The position numbers and the translations under genes were made by a program. The notes beneath the pieces were generated by a model, which was not told the origin of the DNA, searched no databases, and worked only from the letters and a program-made list of their open reading frames with translations. Source: Candidatus Hydrogenedentota bacterium (GTDB lineage Bacteria > Hydrogenedentota > Hydrogenedentia > Hydrogenedentales > GCA-2746185). From it: a stretch of DNA of 37,992 nucleotides. The stretch's first letter is position 1, and every line of letters starts with the position of its first letter. The stretch covers positions 1 through 37,992 of the forward strand of contig CANKTP010000009.1 of the NCBI GenBank assembly GCA_947486375.1, read 5' to 3'. Below are positions 32,290 through 37,992 of the stretch, piece by piece.

Positions 32290-33072
32290 ATGACGGAAAA
32301 AGGTTCGGGGGAAAAGTTCGCGTTCGACACGGTGGATGCCGACGCGGTATGCGTGCAGTGCGGCTCCGTGAACCCCGAGGGAACGGTCCTTTGCAAGGAG
32401 TGCGGCAATAACCTGCGCGAGCAGCGCCAGCGCCGGATTCGGGGCGAACAATCGCCCGCGGAAGAGGGCCGGGGCGGGTTGCGGCTCTTCACGGGGCTCC
32501 TGACGGGGTTGGGCATCCTGATCGTGGTGGCGGCGACGCTGAATATATCCTCGATCGAGGAATGGCTGGTAAGCGTCCAGGAGTCCGATCTCGAGGTCGC
32601 GGGGGGCGAGGATGTCTGGGGGGGCGAGATTGGGCCCATGTTGGATGGGATGCGCGTCGAGTTGACGGACTCGCCGTCGCCGCGCGACAAGCGCCTCGCG
32701 GCGATCGACCATATCGTGGCGGAGGACCTTTTCCACGGACGCTATGTGCTCTTTCGCAAGGGGGCGCTCAACGGGATCGATGTGCTTGGGGAAGCGAACC
32801 TGCAGCGCCGGGACGACAAGATTTATTTCGTGGCGCTTTTGGATGGCGATGTCGAGGTGCGCGGCGTGGCCGAAATGGCCCGCGCGGAGGAAGGCGATGC
32901 GGCGGAACCCATGCCGACGGTTTGGCGCTCGGGCAGCGTGCGGGTTGACGGGGCGACGCATGGCGTGTACGGCCGGGCGGAAGGGCACGAGAGCGGCGCG
33001 CACCTGGTCGTGGGCACGTCGCTTAATGACGAGGAAGCGCAATACTTTTGCTTTGCCACGCGCATACGGTAG
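32290..33072 (+). CDS. Zinc-ribbon membrane protein
   Basis: A 260-aa protein. Residues 18-42 form a four-cysteine zinc ribbon (Cys21, Cys24, Cys35, Cys38; VCVQCGSVNPEG, LCKECGNNL). A basic stretch (REQRQRRIRG) and one transmembrane helix follow at about 66-86 (LFTGLLTGLGILIVVAATL). The remaining 170 residues are a probably extracytoplasmic domain of unrecognised fold. An AAGGAA precedes the ATG. TAATAT at 32259 is a possible -10 box. It is 102 bp upstream of ftsY. Function unknown; zinc ribbon plus single helix suggests a membrane-tethered sensor or adaptor. Confidence 0.8.
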   Translation: MTEKGSGEKFAFDTVDADAVCVQCGSVNPEGTVLCKECGNNLREQRQRRIRGEQSPAEEGRGGLRLFTGLLTGLGILIVVAATLNISSIEEWLVSVQESDLEVAGGEDVWGGEIGPMLDGMRVELTDSPSPRDKRLAAIDHIVAEDLFHGRYVLFRKGALNGIDVLGEANLQRRDDKIYFVALLDGDVEVRGVAEMARAEEGDAAEPMPTVWRSGSVRVDGATHGVYGRAEGHESGAHLVVGTSLNDEEAQYFCFATRIR

Positions 33073-33174
33073 CCAGGGCGCCCCTTGCGAGTTTAATGAC
33101 GATTGCCGGCATCCCTTTCATTGGCGCGCACCGTCGACGTGACAGGGGCGCGAACTCGCGCTAGGAAGATCCGC

Positions 33175-34101
33175 ATGTCCGAATCCACGGGATTTTTTGG
33201 AAGACTGAAGGACAAGCTCGGCAAGACCCGCACCCAATTGGTCGACGGGGTGCGGCGCGCGCTTGGGGGGGGGCTGGGAGAGGAGGCCTTCGAGGAGATC
33301 GAGGGCGTGCTGATCCAGGCGGACTTGGGCGTGGACACGACCCAGTCCCTGATTGCGTTTCTCCGGGCGGCGGCGCGGTTGCATCATGTGGGGGACACCG
33401 AGACCTTGATCGGCCTGCTCAAGGAGGAGCTGGCGCGGATTCTCGAGCAGGGCGATCACGCGGCAACCTGGGATGGCGGCGGCGGCCCGCATGTGACCTT
33501 GATCGCGGGGGTGAACGGTTCGGGCAAGACCACGACCGCGGGGAAACTGGCGGCGCGGCTGCACCGGGAGGGCAAGTCGGTCATGCTGGGGGCGGCGGAC
33601 ACATTCCGCGCGGCGGCGGCGGAGCAATTGACGGTGTGGAGCGAGCGGGTGGGCATCCCGATCGTCAAGCACCAGGAAGGCGCGGATCCCGCGGCGGTGG
33701 CGTTTGACGCGACGGACGCGGCCGTGTCGCGCCGCGTGGACTGCCTGTTGATCGACACGGCGGGCCGGTTGCACACCAAGGTGAACCTGATGGAGGAAAT
33801 CCGGAAGATCCGGCGGGTCGTGCAGAAGCGTATCCCGTCGGCACCGCACGAGGTGTTGTTGGTGCTCGACGCGACCACGGGCCAGAACGGGCTGCAACAG
33901 GCGCGGATTTTCACCGAGGCGATCGAGGTGACGGGGATTGTGCTGACGAAGCTCGACGGCACGGCGAAGGGGGGGATTGTGGTGGCGATCCAGCAGGAGC
34001 TCGGGATTCCGATTAAGTTTATCGGGGTGGGCGAGAGCATCGACGACTTGCAGCCGTTTAATCCGCGGGAGTTTATTGAGGCCTTGTTTTCCGGAGGGTG
34101 A
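33175..34101 (+). CDS. ftsY: Signal recognition particle receptor FtsY
   Basis: A 308-aa FtsY, the membrane-associated GTPase that receives ribosome-SRP complexes for co-translational insertion. The N domain covers about residues 5-95. The G domain has G1 GVNGSGKTT (112-120), the DTFRAAAAEQL motif, DTAGRL, TKLDGTAKGG and the closing GVGESIDDLQPF. The acidic A domain is missing and the N domain begins almost at once, as in many short FtsY proteins that bind membrane directly through their N-terminus. ATG 33175 has AGGAAGA eight bases upstream. An earlier in-frame ATG at 33103 adds residues unlike FtsY. Confidence 0.98.
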   Translation: MSESTGFFGRLKDKLGKTRTQLVDGVRRALGGGLGEEAFEEIEGVLIQADLGVDTTQSLIAFLRAAARLHHVGDTETLIGLLKEELARILEQGDHAATWDGGGGPHVTLIAGVNGSGKTTTAGKLAARLHREGKSVMLGAADTFRAAAAEQLTVWSERVGIPIVKHQEGADPAAVAFDATDAAVSRRVDCLLIDTAGRLHTKVNLMEEIRKIRRVVQKRIPSAPHEVLLVLDATTGQNGLQQARIFTEAIEVTGIVLTKLDGTAKGGIVVAIQQELGIPIKFIGVGESIDDLQPFNPREFIEALFSGG

Positions 34102-34115
34102 GACGGACGGCGCGT

Positions 34116-34139
34116 GATGGACATGATGGACGCGATGTC
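34116..34139 (+). repeat. 9-bp GGAC array after ftsY stop
   Basis: Two and a half units of 9-bp period (GATGGACAT, GATGGACGC, GATGTC) begin 14 bp after the ftsY stop. The unit is related to that at 35593 and shares GGAC spacing with the arrays at 21291 and 21744. Confidence 0.7.
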
Positions 34140-34191
34140 TGGTGGGTAGCGGTCCTGGTTTTCTGGCGGGCGCCCCCTTTTGGAGGGGAAA

Positions 34192-34220
34192 TTGACGGAC
34201 CGGGCCTTCGGGAGTATTGT
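34192..34220 (+). promoter_or_regulatory. Sigma70-like promoter of cytochrome/PHM-like gene
   Basis: TTGACG (34192-34197) matches five of six -35 positions. Exactly 17 bp later TATTGT (34215-34220) matches four of six -10 positions. Transcription would begin near 34227, 40 bp before the ATG at 34267. This also argues against the longer in-frame start at 34180. Confidence 0.65.
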
Positions 34221-34266
34221 ATGGGCGAGGACTAGGCTCGGGTCGAACCCAGCGAGGAGTTGCGCC

Positions 34267-35577
34267 ATGAAGCATCCGATTTCGATTATTGTGGCTATTT
34301 TTGTTGCCGTATCGGCGTATGCGAACAACGGGGAAGCGTCGGCGAAACCGACCTTCTACAAAGAAGTCGCGCGCATTTTCCAGAAGAATTGCCAGGAGTG
34401 CCACCGTCCTGCGGGGACGAATTATGGCGGCATGGTGGCGCCGATGTCGCTGGTGGATTATGACGAGGCGCGGCCTTGGGCGAAATCGATCGCGAAGCAG
34501 GTGCAGGCGAAGAAGATGCCGCCGTGGCACGCGAGCGAAGTCCATAACGGGCAATTCAAGAACGAGCGCGTCCTGGCGCCGGAGGAAATCGCGACCATCG
34601 CCCGCTGGGTCGAGCTGGGCGCGCCGAAAGGGAACCCGGCGGATGCGCCGGCGCCGAAGGAATTCCAGAACCACGGCGGATGGATGATTGGCGAGCCGGA
34701 TCTCGTCGTGCCGATGCCGGCGCCGTACGTGGTCTCGGACGACGTGGACGATCTCTATACGGCGTTTCATGTGGACCTGACGCCGGAGTTGCTTGCCGAG
34801 GACGCGTGGATCACCTCGTTCCAGTGCAAGCCGGGCAGCAAGATCATTCACCATTTCAATTGCCACTTGCTGTACCCGGACGCGGAGGGAAAGCTGCCGG
34901 AGTTCGAGGGATTTCCCGACACGGAGAAGGGCGAGATCGCGCCGCAGGGCGCGGGGCAATATCTCGGGGGCGTGTCCTCGGGCACGGACGCGAACATGTA
35001 CCCGGAGGGTTTTGGGTATCTCCTGAAGAAGGGGACGCGCGTGACCTTCGACATTCACTATCACAAGGAACCGGGGCCGGGCACGGCGGTCACGGACCTC
35101 TCGGAGATGGGCTTCAAGCTGAGCCGGACGAAGCCCGCGCGGGAGATTACGTCGCCCGGGCCGCTGATGAACTTCGCGATCAATATCCCGGCGGGGGACA
35201 AACATTTCCAGATCGGGCCGGTCAGCCAGGTGTTTCGGAAGGATTCGGAGATTATCTCGCTCATGCCGCACATGCACCTGCGCGGGACCGAGGCGAAGTT
35301 CGAGTTGTTCTATCCGGACGGGCGCCACGAGGTGGTCCTGCATGTGCCCCGGTATGACTTCGCGTGGCAGACGGTCTACTACTACAAAGAAATGAAGCCT
35401 GTCCCCGCGGGCACCCGCATCCAGTACACGGCGTGGTACGACAACTCGGCGGAGATGGCGGTCGAGCGCAAATTCGATTCGACGGTGAATGTGACCTTCG
35501 GCGAGAAATCGACCGACGAGATGATGATGGGCTTCGTGCAAAGCGCGGACGTGGTCAAGGCGGCGGGGACGGATTGA
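34267..35577 (+). CDS. Cytochrome c/copper type II monooxygenase-like fusion
   Basis: A 436-aa exported protein with a signal peptide (1-19). A class I cytochrome c domain carries Cys42, Cys45 and His46 (CQECH), with Met84 in KKMPPW the likely second haem ligand. Residues 140-430 match the two-domain peptidylglycine hydroxylating monooxygenase (PHM) fold. Candidate copper ligands are His195-His196, His264 or His266, His335 and His337 (MPHMHLRG), and a Met at 420-422 in TDEMMMGF, close to the CuH and CuM sets of PHM. This suggests a haem-fed copper monooxygenase in the periplasm; its substrate is unknown. GAGGAG precedes ATG 34267. Confidence 0.88.
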   Translation: MKHPISIIVAIFVAVSAYANNGEASAKPTFYKEVARIFQKNCQECHRPAGTNYGGMVAPMSLVDYDEARPWAKSIAKQVQAKKMPPWHASEVHNGQFKNERVLAPEEIATIARWVELGAPKGNPADAPAPKEFQNHGGWMIGEPDLVVPMPAPYVVSDDVDDLYTAFHVDLTPELLAEDAWITSFQCKPGSKIIHHFNCHLLYPDAEGKLPEFEGFPDTEKGEIAPQGAGQYLGGVSSGTDANMYPEGFGYLLKKGTRVTFDIHYHKEPGPGTAVTDLSEMGFKLSRTKPAREITSPGPLMNFAINIPAGDKHFQIGPVSQVFRKDSEIISLMPHMHLRGTEAKFELFYPDGRHEVVLHVPRYDFAWQTVYYYKEMKPVPAGTRIQYTAWYDNSAEMAVERKFDSTVNVTFGEKSTDEMMMGFVQSADVVKAAGTD

Positions 35578-35592
35578 GGTTTTTGTCGGCCT

Positions 35593-35628
35593 GATGGACG
35601 ATATGGACTTGATGGACGATATGGACAG
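35593..35628 (+). repeat. 9-bp GGAC array after cytochrome/PHM stop
   Basis: Four 9-bp units (GATGGACGA, TATGGACTT, GATGGACGA, TATGGACAG) start 16 bp after the stop, so a higher 18-bp repeat is also visible. The position just beyond a stop codon is shared with the arrays at 21291, 21744 and 34116. Confidence 0.8.
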
Positions 35629-35669
35629 GGCGTCGCGGGGGGGACGGCGGGGTCGGGGGGATTGATCCG

Positions 35670-35698
35670 TTGACTGTCGTGTGATTGGCTGTTATCAT
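35670..35698 (+). promoter_or_regulatory. Promoter of tRNA-Gly
   Basis: TTGACT at 35670-35675 and TATCAT at 35693-35698 are separated by exactly 17 bp, each matching five of six consensus positions. Transcription would start about ten bases before the mature tRNA 5' end at 35716. Confidence 0.8.
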
Positions 35699-35715
35699 TG
35701 AAAATCTGCCCTTGG

Positions 35716-35791
35716 GCGGGACTAACTCAGTTGGTAGAGTGCCAGCTTCCCAAGCTGGATGTCGCGGGTTCGAACCCCGTGTCCCGCTCCA
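35716..35791 (+). tRNA. tRNA-Gly(CCC)
   Basis: A 76-nt tRNA: acceptor stem GCGGGAC/GTCCCGC, D-arm TAACTCAGTTGGTAGAGT, anticodon stem CCAGC/GCTGG with loop TTCCCAA (anticodon CCC), T-loop GGTTCGAACCC, discriminator T and encoded CCA at 35789-35791. It reads GGG codons. A strong promoter lies just upstream and a helicase gene is convergent on the other side. Confidence 0.97.
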
Positions 35792-35818
35792 TTCTTTTCT
35801 TCGTTTTCCCCAATGTTT

Positions 35819-35834
35819 ATGCGGGTTCCCGCAT
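35819..35834. other. Hairpin downstream of tRNA-Gly
   Basis: A perfect 7-bp stem (ATGCGGG/CCCGCAT) with a 2-nt loop lies 28 bp after the tRNA. It follows a T-rich stretch (about 35793-35810) rather than preceding one, so it is a weak candidate for a terminator. It may be another member of the short-hairpin family seen at 187-302 and 4305-4436. Confidence 0.35.
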
Positions 35835-35983
35835 GCTTCGCTTTCGGTAGCGCGTGTTTTCCGTCCCCTTCGGGAATGCCAATAAATGCCAATGATTTTC
35901 TTTCAGGGTCACGCGTAGGGGCAAGCAGTGGGGCGATCCGACGCGGACGGCCATTTCGCGCATGCGGCGCGCATCCCACCTGC

Positions 35984-37992
35984 TCACTCCCTCGCGACCA
36001 CCGTGTCGTAGAGCCCGTAGTGTGTCAGTCCCGGGTGGCTCTCGATGCCGGTGTAGCGGAGCGACGCGTCTTCGTATCGTCGGAACGCGAACACGGCCTG
36101 GTTCATCTGCTCGGTGTTGAACACCTTGAGCCGCACCAGCAGGTGGAAGTCCATCACCGTCAGCCCGGTGACCGCCAGAAACAAGTCCGGCTCCATCTTC
36201 GCGATCACGTCCTGCAGCGTGTTTTCCCGGAAGTCGGTCAGGTACATGAACGCGGGGATCCGCGTCGCGAACTTAATCAGCTTCTCCTGCACGAGCTTGC
36301 GCTTGGTCTTGTACTCCTTCTCCTCCTTGGTGAGCTCCCTCTTCTGCGCGGCCGTCAGAGCTTCGTCTTTGGCCTTGTTCTTGAGTTCCTTCACCGTTTC
36401 GCTCTTGTTGATGATCGTCTCGATGATGTGGTCGCCCAGCGCGCGCCAGCCTTCGATGCGCTCAACCGCGGCCATCGCCTCGGGATTGTCGAGGACACGC
36501 CGCAAGGTGTCGTTGTCCACATTGACGAGCAGCGTGCTCTCCCATTTGCGGGCGAGCAGCGTGGCCGAGGTGCCCGCCATCGCGATATCGAGAATGCCGC
36601 CCGCGTCGATCTGCATCATGTTCGCGCCGTTATAGGCCAGCACCGGCAAGAACGACACGAGCTCCCTGACCGCGTTTTCCGGGTTGGGCTCGTTGGGCGA
36701 CAGGCCGATCCCGTAGTCGGAGAGTTGCCGCAACGCACGCGTGGGCGCGAAATCGAACACGAAGCAGACGGGCTTGAAAATCTCCTCCTCGTTCGGACTG
36801 TCGCCGTTCGGGTTCTTGATGGACCACGGCGATTGCACTCGGAACGCCGCCTGGAAATAAGTCTCAGGCGATTTCAGATTGCGCAGCATCAAAATGGACG
36901 ACCACTGCGGCACAGTGATCCCGGTGGTCAGCTTGCCACAGGATAGCGTGATAGTCTTGGAGTCGAAGCCGCTGCCGATGGCCTCGCGCACGGGTGGCAA
37001 CGCAGCCAACCCGATGCCCGCCGAAGGCCCGGCGGCAACGATCGCATGGTAGTCGTGCCAGAAAACGTTGTGCTTTTCGGCCAACAGGTTCGCCATCGCG
37101 TGACAAGCCGCGACATCAGGTAAAAACCAGAACGAGTGTTGGAGATAGGGCAGCAGGGTGACGTCATAATACGGGAACGGAGCTCGCGACCCGGTCTTGA
37201 GTTGTTCCAGCGTCTTGGGCGCGTATCCACCACGGATGATGTCGAGCCACTTTTGAACGTCGCTACCGTGCTTGAACTGTGCTTTCTTCCCCTCGCCAGA
37301 GGCTTCGAAGAAGGCGTTTAGGTCAAACTCATCAAATTCTCCGGCGCTCGCGACCGCTATCAACTCAGGGGGCATCTGATACGTCAGCAGATGCAGCCTC
37401 GGCAACGCACCATAAGGATTCCACTTGCCGGGGTTGTTCTTCGCGAACTCCTCCTTGGCGCGCTGCTCGTCGGTGTACGTCCAGTTGAAGAGTTGCTCCT
37501 CGATAAACTCGCCCGTGGCCAACGCCCTAAACGGCGTGCCGGACAGGTAGAGGTAGGCCTTGGTGGTGATGGGCAGGAACTCGGTTTCCTTTTCCGAGAG
37601 TTCACCGAGGTCTTCGTTCACCCCCGCCAGACCGGCGGCGTACTCCAGCTTGGTCTCCTTCTTGGCAACTTCCTCCTCCTCGCCCTCGAACAGCTCCTTG
37701 GCCGTCTCGCGCCATGCGCCGAAGTGATATTCGTCGAAGACCACGAGGTCCCAATTCACCGTGTGCAGCCACTCGTTCTTGGGCTTGATGTTCCCCGCCG
37801 TATCGCGGCCGAGCAGGTCCTGGAAGGAACCGAAATAGACCGCCGGCTGGTTGCGGTCGATCTGCGTCGGGTCGCTGCCGGAGGAGCGCGAGAGGTACTG
37901 CCACCCGTCAAAGTCCACGTGGGATTCCAAGTCCGTCTGCCACGCATCCTCGACGGCGGGCTTGAAGGTGACCACGAGCACGCGCTTGGTTC
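35984..37992 (-). CDS. SF2 helicase of restriction-enzyme type (5' truncated)
   Basis: The C-terminal 669 residues of a superfamily 2 helicase whose N-terminus (with the Walker A motif) lies beyond the window. Visible motifs are Ia (VLVVTFKPAVEDAW), II DEYH (LVVFDEYHFGAW), III LSGTPFR, V (CGKLTTGITVPQWSSILM) and VI (YFQAAFRVQSPW, QxxxRxQ). This set is typical of type I/III restriction-enzyme translocase subunits and related phage-defence helicases. A charged helical stretch (about residues 540-580 of the visible part) follows the helicase core. It converges on tRNA-Gly. The rest of the system, including any methylase or nuclease partner, is not visible. No frameshift is seen. Confidence 0.85.
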   Translation of the reverse strand, partial: TKRVLVVTFKPAVEDAWQTDLESHVDFDGWQYLSRSSGSDPTQIDRNQPAVYFGSFQDLLGRDTAGNIKPKNEWLHTVNWDLVVFDEYHFGAWRETAKELFEGEEEEVAKKETKLEYAAGLAGVNEDLGELSEKETEFLPITTKAYLYLSGTPFRALATGEFIEEQLFNWTYTDEQRAKEEFAKNNPGKWNPYGALPRLHLLTYQMPPELIAVASAGEFDEFDLNAFFEASGEGKKAQFKHGSDVQKWLDIIRGGYAPKTLEQLKTGSRAPFPYYDVTLLPYLQHSFWFLPDVAACHAMANLLAEKHNVFWHDYHAIVAAGPSAGIGLAALPPVREAIGSGFDSKTITLSCGKLTTGITVPQWSSILMLRNLKSPETYFQAAFRVQSPWSIKNPNGDSPNEEEIFKPVCFVFDFAPTRALRQLSDYGIGLSPNEPNPENAVRELVSFLPVLAYNGANMMQIDAGGILDIAMAGTSATLLARKWESTLLVNVDNDTLRRVLDNPEAMAAVERIEGWRALGDHIIETIINKSETVKELKNKAKDEALTAAQKRELTKEEKEYKTKRKLVQEKLIKFATRIPAFMYLTDFRENTLQDVIAKMEPDLFLAVTGLTVMDFHLLVRLKVFNTEQMNQAVFAFRRYEDASLRYTGIESHPGLTHYGLYDTVVARE

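Noticed and set aside
33118-35541. An 807-aa minus-strand frame opposite ftsY and the cytochrome/PHM gene
   Set aside because: Antisense of two well-supported genes, low complexity, and it crosses the promoter and repeats between them.
35722-35979. An 85-aa minus-strand frame containing GVRTRDIQLGKLALYQLS
   Set aside because: This is the antisense translation of tRNA-Gly, another recurrent artefact.

Overview
This is a GC-rich (about 60-65 percent by eye) bacterial chromosome segment with about 27 supportable protein genes and two tRNA genes. Both core genes (secA, ftsY) and accessory or surface-polysaccharide genes are present. Two sulfatase-fold proteins, a DUF4091 protein, a GH38-fold protein, a cytochrome c/copper monooxygenase-like protein, a Gly-Glu-tailed LRR surface protein and abundant hairpin repeats that translate as GTGVSPV/GQDAHAT resemble genomes of the Planctomycetes-Verrucomicrobia-Lentisphaerae neighbourhood and candidate phyla such as Hydrogenedentota. 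This placement is an inference from gene style, not from a marker-gene tree.

Layout. 1-400: tRNA-Asn on the minus strand, with two upstream partial copies of its 5' half joined to short perfect hairpins. 400-5260: a degenerate receiver/Fis-type regulator, a 54-aa protein, a secreted LRR protein with a C-terminal anchor-like tail, a gene carrying an in-frame REP-like insertion, and a small membrane protein. 5321-7279: an operon of a DUF4097 protein, an ECF sigma factor and a two-helix membrane protein. 7449-9386: a zinc-ribbon protein, a secretin-N-like exported protein and a stand-alone receiver with Glu at the phosphorylation site. 19001 down to 9383 (minus strand): one tightly packed, mostly overlapping gene string, secA - transglutaminase-like - ABC ATPase - ABC permease - DUF4091 - two GNAT acetyltransferases.

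19164-21739: a membrane-anchored sulfatase-fold protein lacking catalytic residues, then a 74-aa gene bracketed by two direct repeats. 28196 down to 21814 (minus strand): a multi-pass membrane protein and a very large exported GH38-like protein, under a sigma70-like promoter that predicts a leaderless mRNA. 28345-32061: a canonical sulfatase, a 568-bp gene-free stretch of degenerate repeats, then a GT4 glycosyltransferase with a cysteine cluster and an overlapping partner. 32290-35577: a zinc-ribbon membrane protein, FtsY, and a cytochrome c/PHM-like fusion with its own promoter. 35670-37992: a well-formed promoter and tRNA-Gly(CCC), then the 3' part of a restriction-type SF2 helicase running off the window, which may be the edge of a defence island.

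The most unusual material is in the non-coding DNA. There are tRNA-half/hairpin units, hairpins inserted in frame into a gene, 9-bp periodic GGAC arrays placed just after stop codons, and a 10-bp periodic inverted repeat. Alongside these are several proteins whose folds are recognisable but whose catalytic or phosphorylation residues are missing (two receivers, one sulfatase, one GH38). All family assignments were made by eye without database searches.
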